From: Pogonophryne albipinna
Lineage: Eukaryota; Chordata; Actinopteri; Perciformes; Artedidraconidae
Assembly (NCBI GenBank): GCA_028583405.1
Contig: CM053260.1
Location: 19,732,813 to 19,796,812, forward strand
Direction: 5' to 3'
DNA: 64,000 nt
Below the pieces are notes generated by a model that saw only the letters and a program-made list of their open reading frames with translations, searched no databases and had not been told where the DNA came from. The position numbers and the translations under genes were made by a program. Numbering within the stretch: the first letter of the stretch is position 1; each line of letters begins with the position of its first letter. This document shows, in pieces, positions 11,010 to 24,300 of this stretch.

Positions 11010-11845
11010 GCCTGGTTCTGGCCTTGGCTCTGGCCCTGGGAAGGCTGCTGGGCTGCCAGGCTTGCGGGGGGCGCCGGGGAGGTGGAGTCATTCCTGCCGA
11101 ACTTTGTGACTTCACCTGACAAATATTTGAGATGTCAGGCGAGAACAATCACGGGGATTTTAAGGATTTTAGACAAGGCCATCAAAGGGGGGCCAGTGTT
11201 TTACCTGAGTAGGGGTTGTTGGCAAGGCCCCCGTCTCTGCCAGAGAGAGTCGCTGCGGGGCCCGGGAATGTGATTCCATAGTAATCCTGCAAAGAGGGCT
11301 GAAGGACAGGAGAGGATCAGAAGGAGCCACACAACTAGATACAAAAACAGCGAGTACTACAGAGTGTGACGATGAGCCTCACCATTGGCAGTCTGGACTG
11401 GAGCATATGGAGGTCTTCGTAACCATAGATCTGCTGTGAAACACAGGTAGTTAGCTTTTTTCTTTTTAAGAAGAGAATCAAATGTTGAGTTTATGAATAA
11501 ACATTTGAAGCTTCAAACTATTCAGTACAGTCCTAATGCAGCCACAGAATACTCTTTACGAAAACAAAGGTTAATTGATATAAAAATAATAATACACTTC
11601 AGTGACTCTAAATCCTGAGGGGTACTCACTGGGTATGCTGGCAGCAGCCCCCCGGGGCCCATGATATACTGGTTGGGCAGTAGAGGGGGAACTCCCTGTG
11701 ACAAGTTAGGGGGAGCTTTACCTGTGAACACATTGACACAACAACCATCACTTTCCCAACTATCACGTGAAGAACAACAAATACAATGAATTGGGCTAAT
11801 CACAATGTGACAGAGATCACACATTCCCCTTGTGTCAGTGTGAAT

Positions 11846-11879
11846 ATGTGTGTGTGTGTGTGTGTGTGTGTCAGTGTGA

Positions 11880-11919
<40 letters not shown>
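11846..11919. repeat. (GT)n microsatellite
   Basis: Two GT runs separated by TCAGTGTGAATAT directly abut the splice donor of ubap2-like exon 19 in copy A. Copy B has only one short run (19221-19239), so the tract expanded or contracted after duplication. Confidence 0.9.
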
Positions 11920-11921
<2 letters not shown>

Positions 11922-12856
11922 CAGAGGAGGAGAGCAGGGGGTTGTTCCTCTGTGCGTTGAGGTTGGACGTGGCATTAGCTCCATTGGAGCCGAGTTGGCG
12001 GCGGCCATGGCGGCAGAATGGAGTCCGCTGGCGCTGATGATGCCGCCCACAGAGCTGCCCATGCTGCCGCCCATGTTGGGCATGTTCACCAGGTGGCTGA
12101 TGCTGCTGCTACTGATGCTGCTGTTGTGGGAGGAGTGGAGCGACGAGGGCTGCGAGTACGACCCCGTGGAAGGAGCCAGAGAGCTCACACCGCTGTTGTC
12201 AACACAGGTGTACTGAGGACGAGAAATAAGTCCATTTGAGTTGGTGATGCATAGACACAATGTTGAGTTTTCTAAACCAGCTGTTTTGTATACAGGGTTA
12301 AAGATAACACAGGAGACTTTACATTGTGTTTGATGAGACTGGTACTTACAGTTAGAGCGCTGGAGCCCATAGCTGAGGAATGACTGCTGACATGGCTGTA
12401 GAGTGACGGCATAAAGGAAACGGATGATTGGTTGCACTGATAAAACATTTGCAAAGCTGCATCTCACTAACAAAGAAACAAAATGGTTATTTATTAGCTT
12501 AAGAACTGTAATTTAACAACTGGTAATAAATGGTAAAGAAGTCAAAGTCAAGCAGAAAAAGCTGGGAAACCTTTTGACTTATGGCCAGATTTGTGTCACA
12601 TTCTAAATGCAGGAACGGTAGGCAAGTTTTTTTGCATGCAACATTTTAGTTTGTAAACCGCAACACTGTGTTTTCTAACCTGTTGTGTGAGTTGAGATGG
12701 CTGGCAGAGGGCATGTCCTGGGCCAGGCTGGAGAGCGTGGAGCTGTGTGGAGGCATGGAGGAGGGGAGGTGGGAGGAAGGTGCCGAGGGTCCGTTGGTGC
12801 AGATGTTCAGAGACGGCGACTCTGGCTTCGGAGTGGAGGATGCTGATGAAGCTGAG

Positions 12857-12890
12857 AGGAGGAGGAGGAGGAGGAGGAGGAGGAGGAGGG
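12857..12890. repeat. (GAG)n tract forming a polypyrimidine tract
   Basis: On the ubap2 strand this is a pure (TCC)n run immediately upstream of the CAG acceptor of exon 17, so it serves as the polypyrimidine tract. An equivalent tract is at 20190-20223 in copy B. Confidence 0.85.
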
Positions 12891-14026
12891 GATTTATTTA
12901 GTCATAATGCCACAACCCAAAAAAGACGTTACAATAGAAGGTATAAATTAAACAAGTGAATAGAGTAGAGAGGAACTTACTGTCTAGAGCAGCAGAGGTC
13001 CTCACACCATTCTGGTGAAAAGAACAACAGAGCTTAACAGATCAATACCATATACATGTAACACTTAAATGACATACGGGATGATCACAAACAAAATTCA
13101 TGTTATTAGTTATCATATTTTGTAAGTAACAGTCAGTCCATTAACCACAGCAGATGACAGTCAGTTTACTTTTGTTTCACTCAAAACATCCAAACTATAA
13201 CTTTAAGTGTCTATGGGCAAATGTCCGTATGCTCAAGTCATCTCAAAGTTTACAGTCCAGAGTTTCCCAATGCAGGGCGGACCCTCGACCCCCTGTTTGC
13301 TTGCAACAAGCAATATATCAGTGTCCGGCTGTTTATACAACTATACTATAGAAGAGGATCATTTCTCATCTCTGTCATCTCAACATTCCCCTGAAAAGGC
13401 TCCCAGGATGATGAGGATTCTTTTTTGGCTAATTCTACTCACCATGACTGGCCCCGTGGCCTCTTTGCTCTGGGAAAAGGCCAGTCGTGAGTGAGGGGGC
13501 ATGGTCCCATCGTAACCTCCCCCCACTGAGGAGTTGTCTTAATTCCAAACTTTTATAACATTTGAGTTGCAAATCTTTACTTTACTTTAAGTACTGCAGC
13601 CTTAGATTTGTCATTGTTTTGACTCGATCATTAAAGGTAGGTAAGAATGGAGAAACCGGGTCGAGTGCGCTAGAATTTGAATGTACGCAGCCGAAAAAAA
13701 TCTGCCCCTTCCTTCAGACTTCTCTCCAACACACACGAACGCGCACATGACCAATGAGGGCACGAGATGGAAGGCTGACGGGCAGGTAGGCCATCCAAAA
13801 TAATTGGTCGTGCTTTTTACAGCACCACGGCTTCCACAGATTACATTTTTGTATGTATTTATTGTCAAAGCATTTAATGTAATCATTGCTATCTGGATGT
13901 TAAGAGCATTCCATGGAATATAACAAAGTGTTTCTGAAGTGAATTACCTACCCTAGCTTTAAGTCCTGTGTAACATTTCCTATTCCAGTCAATTAAAAAA
14001 ATGTAAGCTCCTGAAAATACTGTTTT

Positions 14027-14222
14027 CCATCACTGGTGGCCTGACCATTGGAGCAGCAGTAGCTCTGTATGGTTTTGGGAACCATAGGGTGCGAGTCCCA
14101 GTTGGACCAGACGGTGTGGACTGGTAACGGCAGGTGTTCTTGAGCAAGGCACCACATCCAAACAGCTCACTGGCCCTGAAACACTGGCAGCCCTTTCGCT
14201 CTGCCACCTCTTCAATTATTGA
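14027..14222 (+). repeat. tRNA-derived SINE-like repeat (duplication copy B)
   Basis: Identical in layout to the copy at 6690-6885: A-box-like TAGCTCTGTATGG, B-box-like GGGTGCGAGTCCC, then CTTGAGCAAGGCACC. It was duplicated as part of the segmental duplication, not by separate insertion. Confidence 0.5.
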
Positions 14223-15222
14223 ATACTTCTAGGTCGTTTTTAGTGTTTATACATGAACATGCAAGTGTATTTCCAGCCTGTTAGTAAATCTATACCAGAT
14301 CGAAAAAATCAGGGATTAATAAAAAATATTATCTGCACAATTTGATTACTTTGCATCCAGCCTGTCCTGAACATGTTGGCACAGTGGTCTCCCTCAATCA
14401 TTTACATCAAATACATTTCTTTGCTGCACTGAACTTAGTTTCATTGAGTATGAAGCAACCCGTGGGCTTAAATCCAGAAAAACATTGTGTTGAGTAAATA
14501 TTGATGCAACCGATACAAACTGTTCAGAACTTTTAATTTGGACAACAAGGATTAAACCAATGTTAAAATGACATCAAATCCAAGGCTGGGCAGGTGAAAA
14601 CCAGCCAACTAGTAAGAGTTGAGGAATGAGAGACAGATGGGAGGGAAACGGGGCAGAAAGAAAAGTCAAGCTATCAACTCAAGTCACCCTCAATATAAGG
14701 ATTCACAGATGCGGGAGACCAAAGTTACAAAAACGTTTTTCTTCTAAAATAAAAAAAGGCCTTTGCCGTGAAAATGATGTGTAGAATCTATGTACATCAC
14801 TCTCAGATCATGTATGCATACAAAAAAAATCCACATCACATGATGCTTGTGTTCAAGTATATTCACCAACTTCATCTCCATGATTAAGCATTCTCGTCTT
14901 TCCACATTGTTTTGTTTTTTTTTTGAAATAAAATGTCCTTCAAAATAAAAACCAAATGCAGAATACCACATTTTATGTCCTACCAATACATATATACTGT
15001 ATAAATACATACATAAATATATTTTACATACAACAGCCATAAATTTGAAAAGGGGATATACAGAGCAAAGGGGAGGGTGGGTGGTAGTGTGTGTTTTTAG
15101 CTTGTGTTGTAAAATGGTTTGTCCCTCTATGATCTCGTCAGTCAGATACGCAGGTGTGGTGCTGTGTGTTGGTGTGTGTGTGTCCATGTTCGCACCACAC
15201 ACACACTGCAGATGTGGCCGTC

Positions 15223-18200
15223 TCAGTTGGCCCAGTAGGGGGAGCTGCCGTAGCTCGACTTGTTGACTTGGCTCTTCTGCTGCAGGCTGTTGGACTGGCC
15301 CCGCTGGTTGGGAACCCCCTGAACACACAGAGAAATACAAATTAGCTTCTCAGAAACTCACGGGTAAAAGCCTGAGCGACCATAAAGTGTCTGCGGCGTG
15401 GGTTACCTGTCCATCCTGAGCAAGATGGTGGTGCAGCAGCTGTGAGTGTGGTTGCTGGTGAGGCAGGATGTGGAGGAACGGAGCCGGTGCATAGCCTCCA
15501 GGAGCTGCTCCAGGGTTCAGAGGCCCCGGGCCCCCCAGTGCTGATGGCAGACTGAAGGGAGGAGGGGTCCCCGCATGGAATCCCTGCTTATCAAAAGACT
15601 GGAGAACGAAGATGAGGCATCAATTAATCAGGTCTTAATGATCTGTTGGTATAAACAACAACTACACAGCAAGAAACAGGACAGGAGTTGTGAGAGGCTC
15701 ACCTGCGTCTTATTGTAAACACTTCCACTGATGTCTGGCACACCCGAGTTACTGGACGTAACGGAGACGCCTAGGAGAGTTACGCACCAACATTTCTATT
15801 AATTTACTTTACTAAGAGTTAAAAATAGGTTATGCAGACGTGTGGAATGGGATACGCTGAGCTATCCAAAGCTTGAGAATAGGGGCTCTGATACTAAATA
15901 AAAATGATTTACAGTATATATTAATCACAAATCTAGAATTAGAGAGCCTGAATAAATAAAAAACACCAAACACTAACCAAATAACCTCAAAACTAAACTG
16001 ATCTAAATCCAACTACTATCCAAAAATAGTATTTCATCAGTTTAAACATTGGTATAACATAAGTAAGATAAGCACAGAAACATAAGGGAAAATAAAAGTA
16101 TATTTCTAAGTAAAGGAACTTGTTGAAACCCCCCCCCCCCCAGCCATTTAGGGTAGTCAAGCTCAGACATATATTAACAACACATGCTTTTAATTATAAT
16201 TCCGGACAATTTGAAAAATCTCAAATTATCATTATAAAAAGACGTGTCTATTTGTCGTACCTTTGCCAGGCCCAGAAGCAGCAGATTTGGCTTGTGCCTG
16301 TGAGGAGGAGTTGTATCCTTTACTGTAGTCGACTCCTGCCGGCCCCGCTGTCAGCTCCTCGTACCCTGCACAGGAAAACAAAGTTCAGCGCTCGAGCAAA
16401 ACACATCACTTCCTGTGCAAGACAAACCCCAATACTAATAACAAAAGTGTTTAGTATAGTATTCGTTTTATTTGTCCCCGAGGGGAAAATGGGTTGCAGC
16501 ACATCACAAAGGCATTTAAAAAGATAAGACAATACGTCACTGACAACAACATAGACACAGATTAAAACATACAGAAAACCAGATATCGGCAGACATGACA
16601 AGGGGCCTATCGGCCCTCATTTGCGAAATAGGGGGGACAGGGCCAGACCAGCTGGGCAAACAGTGCGACCTAGCCATCATTTATTTAGGAGTTTGATGGC
16701 TTGTGGGACGAAAGACAGCCGAGATCTGTTCTTTTTTAACAGAGGGGCACGATATCTCCGCCCGGATGGCAACAGTTCAAAGTAAGAGGCAAGAGGGTGC
16801 CTCAGGTCACTGACAATATTGTGTGCCAATTAGGGCTGCAACAAACGACTAATTTGATAATCGATTAATTAAACGATTAATCGACTATTCGGACTATTAT
16901 GCCTTGGACAATTTCTTAAACGCTCTTATTTAGCCATCAACTTTTAGATTTAGCTTGAGGTTGTTTTAGGCATGTGGAAACTAACAATGAAGACAATAAA
17001 GATGAATACTTGATTCATAAATACATATTATTAAATTAACTAAACACATTTTGAACAAAATTAACATTGCTTTTTATTTAAATTAAATAAATAATATTTC
17101 ACATCAAAAGAAACAACAGTGTTTTAACAAATCGTATTAAATAATCTGATGACAGAACTGTAAACAGAATAGCTGAAACTTTAACAAACTAAATAACTCA
17201 GTTTCCTCTAATCATTAACCCATGTTTGTATAATTGAGTTAACTCTGTGTGTTGCTGCTAGCATACATAACACCTGACGTGGAAACGTTACTCGTGGATG
17301 GGGCTACAGCTACTAGAAAGACAGTGGAACCCGGTGCATTCCTCCGTCTGGATGTGGAGCACTTTTGCTAAATGTTTAGACAAAATGCTCGTGTTACCGC
17401 CCTGACATGCTAAACTCTTATTGCACTTTTGGTAACGAGCATTGTCCACATCGAGACGGGTAAAGTTTAACCACACCTCGGAGCGTGTTCTCTCCGACCA
17501 TCTCCTCCGTGTGTGTGTGCGTGTGTGTGTGTTGCTGCATGTAGCAGCTACGTGTGTGTAAACTGCCCCGCCCCCTCCCAAGCAGACGGGGGAGAGAGAT
17601 CTCTCTTCTGGATTGGAAAGATCGAAAATACGTCATAGACGCATTTTTTTGTCTTTTTGCATATTAGAAACGAGTTGGCGAAACTAAAACTGCGATATAA
17701 TGCTTATGTAGCAATAATACATGACATATATTTTTTAAATGTCTCCAGTACCGATAAAAAGACCAATAACGTTGGAGCTTAACGGCGTGTAAAACACATG
17801 TGATGACGTCACCAACAAATCGACGACTGAATTAGTTGGCAACTAATTTGGTAATCGATTTTAATCGATTAAATCGATTAGTTGTTGCACCCCTAGTGCC
17901 AATTTTAAAACTGCCCTTGTATAAGCATTCTATATTAGCAAATGAGATTGTCAATTTACTGGACAATGTTATGGCAGCTCCTTGAATGAATGTCCTGTTG
18001 TGAACAATGGTGTTCACTGACCTGAGCTGAAGGCGTGCTGTCCGTAGCCGCTGGGCTGCTGCTGCTGCTGCGTCTGCTGCTGGAAGGGACTGGCCGAGGG
18101 GTTTCCCAGACCCAGGCCCATGCTGTGCTGCTTGGCAGAGGCTGGACCCCCGGGAGGAACGAACATGTGGCCGTACTGGAAGGCAGCAGCGTTGGCCACG

Positions 18201-18314
18201 GCGCCCGGCATCCCCGCGTAGTAAGGCAAGCCTGTGTAGCTGTAGCCCGGGGGCAGGAAGGCCTGCTGGCTGCTGTGGTGCTGCGGCTGGCCCTGGGGCT
18301 GCTGGGCCTGGGGG

Positions 18315-18380
<66 letters not shown>

Positions 18381-21300
18381 GCCTGGTTCTGGCCTTGGCT
18401 CTGGCCCTGGGAAGGCTGCTGGGCTGCCAGGCTTGCGGGGGGCGCCGGGGAGGTGGAGTCATTCCTGCCGAACTTTGTGACTTCACCTGACAAATATTTG
18501 AGATGTCAGGCGAGAACAATCACGGGGATTTTAAGGATTTTGGACAAGGCCATCAAAGGGGGGCCAGTGTTTTACCTGAGTAGGGGTTGTTGGCAAGGCC
18601 CCCGTCTCTGCCAGAGAGAGTCGCTGCGGGGCCCGGGAATGTGATTCCATAGTAATCCTGCAAAGAGGGCTGAAGGACAGGAGAGGATCAGAAGGAGCCA
18701 CACAACTAGATACAAAAACAGCGAGTACTACAGAGTGTGACGATGAGCCTCACCATTGGCAGTCTGGACTGGAGCATATGGAGGTCTTCGTAACCATAGA
18801 TCTGCTGTGAAACACAGGTAGTTAGCTTTTTTCTTTTTAAGAAGAGAATCAAATGTTGAGTTTATGAATAAACATTTGAAGCTTCAAACTATTCAGTACA
18901 GTCCTAATGCAGCCACAGAATACTCTTTACGAAAACAAAGGTTCATTGATATAAAAATAATAATAATACACTTCAGTGACTCTAAATCCTGAGGGGTACT
19001 CACTGGGTATGCTGGCAGCAGCCCCCCGGGGCCCATGATATACTGGTTGGGCAGTAGAGGGGGAACTCCCTGTGACAAGTTAGGGGGAGCTTTACCTGTG
19101 AACACATTGACACAACAACCATCACTTTCCCAACTATCACGTGAAGAACAACAAATACAATGAATTGGGCTAATCACAATGTGACAGAGATCACACATTC
19201 CCCTTGTGTCAGTGTGAATATGTGTGTGTGTGTGTGTGTACCAGAGGAGGAGAGCAGGGGGTTGTTCCTCTGTGCGTTGAGGTTGGACGTGGCATTAGCT
19301 CCATTGGAGCCGAGTCCGAGTGCCGAGTTGGCGGCGGCCATGGCGGCAGAGTGGAGTCCGCTGGCGCTGATGATGCCGCCCACAGAGCTGCCCATGCTGC
19401 CGCCCATGTTGGGCATGTTCACCAGGTGGCTGATGCTGCTGCTACTGATGCTGCTGTTGTGGGAGGAGTGGAGCGACGAGGGCTGCGAGTACGACCCCGT
19501 GGAAGGAGCCAGAGAGCTCACACCGCTGTTGTCAACACAGGTGTACTGAGGACGAGAAATAAGTCCATTTGAGTTGGTGATGCATAGACACAATGTTGAG
19601 TTTTCTAAACCAGCTGTTTTGTATACAGGGTTAAAGATAACACAGGAGACTTTACATTGTGTTTGATGAGACTGGTACTTACAGTTAGAGCGCTGGAGCC
19701 CATAGCTGAGGAATGACTGCTGACATGGCTGTAGAGTGACGGCATAAAGGAAACGGATGATTGGTTGCACTGATAAAACATTTGCAAAGCTGCATCTCAC
19801 TAACAAAGAAACAAAATGGTTATTTATTAGCTTAAGAACTGTAATTTAACAACTGGTAATAAATGGTAAAGAAGTCAAAGTCAAGCAGAAAAAGCTGGGA
19901 AACCTTTTGACTTATGGCCAGATTTGTGTCACATTCTAAATGCAGGAACGGTAGGCAAGTTTTTTTGCATGCAACATTTTAGTTTGTAAACCGCAACACT
20001 GTGTTTTCTAACCTGTTGTGTGAGTTGAGATGGCTGGCAGAGGGCATGTCCTGGGCCAGGCTGGAGAGCGTGGAGCTGTGTGGAGGCATGGAGGAGGGGA
20101 GGTGGGAGGAAGGTGCCGAGGGTCCGTTGGTGCAGATGTTCAGAGACGGCGACTCTGGCTTCGGAGTGGAGGATGCTGATGAAGCTGAGAGGAGGAGGAG
20201 GAGGAGGAGGAGGAGGAGGAGGGGATTTATTTAGTCATAATGCCACAACCCAAAAAAGACGTTACAATAGAAGGTATAAATTAAACAAGTGAATAGAGTA
20301 GAGAGGAACTTACTGTCTAGAGCAGCAGAGGTCCTCACACCATTCTGGTGAAAAGAACAACAGAGCTTAACAGATCAATACCATATACATGTAACACTTA
20401 AATGACATACGGGATGATCACAAACAAAATTCATGTTATTAGTTATCATATTTTGTAAGTAACAGTCAGTCCATTAACCACAGCAGATGACAGTCAGTTT
20501 ACTTTTGTTTCACTCAAAACATCCAAACTATAACTTTAAGTGTCTATGGGCAAATGTCCGTATGCTCAAGTCATCTCAAAGTTTACAGTCCAGAGTTTCC
20601 CAATGCAGGGCGGACCCTCGACCCCCTGTTTGCTTGCAACAAGCAATATATCAGTGTCCGGCTGTTTATACAACTATACTATAGAAGAGGATCATTTCTC
20701 ATCTCTGTCATCTCAACATTCCCCTGAAAAGGCTCCCAGGATGATGAGGATTCTTTTTTGGCTAATTCTACTCACCATGACTGGCCCCGTGGCCTCTTTG
20801 CTTTGGGAAAAGGCCAGTCGTGAGTGAGGGGGCATGGTCCCATCGTAACCTCCCCCCACTGAGGAGTAGTGGGAGGAGCTGGGTATGGAGGAGGAGGCGG
20901 AGGAGACTGTCGAAGAGGAGGGAATGCCGCTCCCTAATGAGGAGGGAGTGAGGTTGGGCAGCTGCACTGAGGAGTGGTACACCGGCTCTGCTGAGGAGAG
21001 GGGCAGAGGCAGGGCGACGGAGAGGGGGCTGCCCAGCGACTCACTGCGGGACAGCAGTGAGAGGAGAACAACTCGTCAGATAAAACGTTCGACTTTATTC
21101 ACAAACCATATAGTTTCTGTAATATCATTCACTTGAGAGGAAACTAATCAATCAGCAGTAAGGATGTAACTAGAACCGGTGCCAAGGTACATCTTAACTT
21201 TACTAAGATGTGTTCAAATGTAATCAATGCAATCTTTGACCTTATAACAAAAAGTTAGTAATCAACTTTGTTTAGTTTTGGTTTTTTACCGCAATTGTTA

Positions 21301-24300
21301 ACTTTCATTGGTATTGACTTCTACATTTCTGGTATTGGTACGTCCCGGGTCAGCAGCGGCAGTACCTGAGCGGTTTGGAGTACAGGCTGGTCTGGCTCTG
21401 GATGCCTGGTCCCGGTGCAGGAAGAGTTGGGGCGGGGGCCGGGGTGGACTCCCTGGATTGGCTCACACAATTGTCGACGATTCCGAACTCGGGCATTGCC
21501 GACTCCGAGCCGAAGTCCAGTGCTCCGAACTGGAGATTCAGACCCGGGACTTCAGCCGAGCCCGGCATCTCTACCGCTGTGGCGGGAATCTGCCGGGGGA
21601 GGGGGGGGGGGGGGGGGACGAGTCAGGGTTAGGGTTTTAGGTTTGTACCAAACTATTTTATGAGACAATATTACCATTTAGGAGGTTGTACCCCTGATGT
21701 GTGATTTGATGTAAATTAAGTAGTACTTATTACAATATTTGTAATAAATAAAACAATTAAGAATTATTTTGATGATTAGTAATTCCTTCTGTTAGACATT
21801 TTAATGCAACAACTTAACTGTAGTTCCAGTTATCAACCTATGAATGAGTTTATGAATATATTTAGGTGTATTAAATATGAATTATCATTGATAACTGTTT
21901 ATACTCTGACTTGCTCAAACTAGAACCCCGACATGGTGGTGGTAGGATGGAGGAATACTGTTGTCATCACCGTCATTACATACTCATTTCATGACCCTAA
22001 AAGTTAAATGTAGCATCTATTCGTAATATCTTATAGTAATAACTACTGGAGCTGAATTTAAGAGATATCCCAACTCTCTGTCCAACATCTTCAGCCCCCT
22101 GCAGTACCTTTGATGATGGAGGTATCCTTCGTTTCTGGACTTTGAGCTGCGCCCGTTGCTGCTGTGGCGTGTTGCCGCCCTGAGGGTCCAGCCCTGCGCC
22201 GGGGGCATGAGGTTTAGCACCAGCAGCCATCGCCTGGCCTGCCTGTGCCAGGGGGCCGGTGAGGTGGGGGGCGGGCGAGGCGGAAGCAGGGGGCGCTTGG
22301 TGTTGCGATGGAGGACTGGGCTGACGGGCCAGAGGCAGGGAGGGGCCCGCATGCCTCTGGACCAGATGACTCAGCACAAGAGAGGGCTCGGGCTGCAGGC
22401 CAAACTCACCTGCAGACACACAACAAACATAGGACAGGGTTTACAAACACTACACGGGCCTTTGTTCATATACTGGAATATGCTTCCAACTGACAAACAT
22501 CATCTCTTCTCTTATTGAGATGTATCATGCACGGTCCTTGCTAAATTAAGACTCAAACTAATAATGTTGAAACATAAAATGCAGCATGATGGCCACACTC
22601 ACGGCTGAACTGTGAGGACAGTGAGGTGGAGTTGGATTCTGATGCCTTGATGTCCCAGCTGGATGAGGAGGGTGGAGGTACAGGTGCTCCCAGGCCTGGC
22701 AGTCGGCCCATGGAGGGGTTGCTCCCTTGGGTGCTGGAAGGAGGCGCCGCCTGGGCCGAGGGCAGCGGACCCAGGCCAGGACCCTTCAGCTGTTCCAGTA
22801 TCTGAGCTCCAGCGCTGGGCGGAGGCCTCTTGGCCTGGCCCAGGTCCCCAAAACCAGCTCCCAGAACTGACGACTGGCACACATGGGAGGAGAGGGCGTA
22901 ATCATCAGTCTTTGTGTGTATGGGTTCATTTACATGTGACAGATGAAAGGAATGTGTCAAATCAAAAGAAATATTTTCATTACCAGAGCAGCATGAGCGT
23001 AGCTTGTGCTGCTGGTGGTGCTGCGGCCGGGGGGGGGGTGTTGCTGCTGTGGCTGGTGGTGGTGGTGGGAGTTGGTGAAGACCAGACTCTGAGAGGAAGA
23101 GGACGAAGGTGGTTCTCTTCCTCCGCCCACAGGCTTCTGCAGCAGAGAGGCGAGGTCCAGACTGTAGTACAGTGCCGACAGTTAGAAAGGGCTTGCAGGA
23201 GTCAACAGTTGCCAATGTAATGGGTTATTAATAGATACAAGTACATTCTAAATGGCAATGATTTATCAATGACAATATACCTCTATAGTTTGTCAAGTAA
23301 AGGTATTCCTTCATTGCCAACATAGTTTTAGATTAGTATAAAATAACTACTTCGCAATTTGTAGCAAATAATAGTCTGTAATTATTCTGAAGTTGCACGA
23401 CAATGAAACATCAGGGCCAATTTATAATGTTATAATTGAGCTGGTTTTAGCTACCTTTGCCCAGGTGTGATGTGGTTCTCAGCAGCAGGTGCACATGAGG
23501 CGGTGAACACTTTGGTCTCCGATAGCTAAACAAACAAACAACAACACAGGAGACATTGTTTGAAAACAAACACCACAACATTGTTACTGTGATCTACAGA
23601 CTTCTGCTGCAACAGTCTCAACTCACACTGACATCCTCACTCCAGTCCTCAGACGCCCAGTCCTCCAAGGTATGTCTCCAGGTAACTAGAGAGAAACAGA
23701 TGATGAGTCACAGAATTCAAATACAGGTGGGATAAACAGGTTAACGCCATGTGAACATTTTTCTAAAATACATTTGAGTCTGGCTACCATGTGAGGCAAC
23801 CCTGCCGCTGCACGGAGCAGAGAGGCCGAGTAGTGAGGTTTTTATTTATTTATTTGTTGAACACCAGCACTGATAAACAAAAATGACCTGCATGGAATAT
23901 TTTCATTAAAATATAAAAAGAAGCGAAACAACACCAGGTAGTAATGTCATTGCAAGATCGTTGGTAGCGACTAGACTACCGACAGCTGAAGAGCATATCA
24001 GTTCTAAAAAGCACACCTGTGCTGTTGGTGCCCGCTGTGTCCCACATCTCACCCTGTGCACCCCCTGATCCGGACTCTGAGGTGTAGTCCGCTGGGTTGA
24101 AGGTCCTGGGGAAGAGGGAAGGAGCGGTATATTTAGTTACACAGAAATAAACTGAAGAGGAAGGAAGAGGTGGACTGATTCAGTTAGTTATGTTTCTTAT
24201 AAAAACACTTTCTGAAGGAGCTATCGGTTCCTGGTTGTTGGGTTTTCGGTAGGGATGGGTACCGAGCCCCGGTATTAAACGGGCCCCGGGGCTGAATTAT

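Larger units (their letters stand above)
4548..13533. repeat. tandem segmental duplication, copy A
   Basis: From TTGTCTTAATTCC at 4548 onward the sequence matches the unit beginning at 13534, nearly base for base through introns and repeats. Copy A ends at 13533 inside ubap2 exon 15 (CACTGAGGAG), where sequence equivalent to 4548 restarts. Copy A is 8,986 bp against 7,333 bp for copy B. A 1.64-kb TIR element explains almost all of the difference, with small indels (GT, CTG, 13 bp, AATA) accounting for the rest. Confidence 0.95.
7886..13533 (-). pseudogene. truncated 3' copy of ubap2 (duplication copy A)
   Basis: Contains 3' counterparts of ubap2 exons 15-27 with splice sites kept: 13443-13533 (exon 15, only its last 91 nt), 12981-13011, 12680-12851, 12350-12436, 11922-12212, 11630-11721, 11383-11433, 11205-11286, 10666-11115, 8913-9017, 8366-8433, 8070-8261 and 7886-7981 (TGA stop). 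It has no start codon, promoter or exons 1-14. The exon at 11922-12212 is 13 nt shorter than its copy-B counterpart, so the frame shifts after ...AAANSA. The CAG tract encodes 17 Q instead of 21. It cannot make UBAP2 alone, but could act as an alternative 3' end if ubap2 transcription reads through. Confidence 0.9.
13534..20866. repeat. tandem segmental duplication, copy B
   Basis: Direct repeat of 4548-13533. Homology runs to GAGGAG at 20861-20866. Beyond that, the intact ubap2 exon 15 continues in this copy only. Spacing between equivalent exons is 7,333-7,371 bp. Divergence is low, roughly one difference per 100-200 bases by eye. Copy B adjoins the upstream ubap2 exons and therefore supplies the functional 3' half of the gene. 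Confidence 0.95.

Noticed and set aside
10600..11148. Long serine-rich and leucine-rich frames over the CTG tract on both strands
   Set aside because: They are shifted-frame readings of the ubap2 polyglutamine exon. Only the Q frame is continuous with conserved flanks and splice sites.
11786..12239. Plus-strand VCVCVC frames
   Set aside because: Translation of the GT microsatellite and antisense of ubap2 exon 19. No independent support.
23248..23325. Inverted ends GGCAATGA/TCATTGCC in a ubap2 intron
   Set aside because: Stem of 8 bp but internal boxes do not match C/D or H/ACA consensus. It may be chance.
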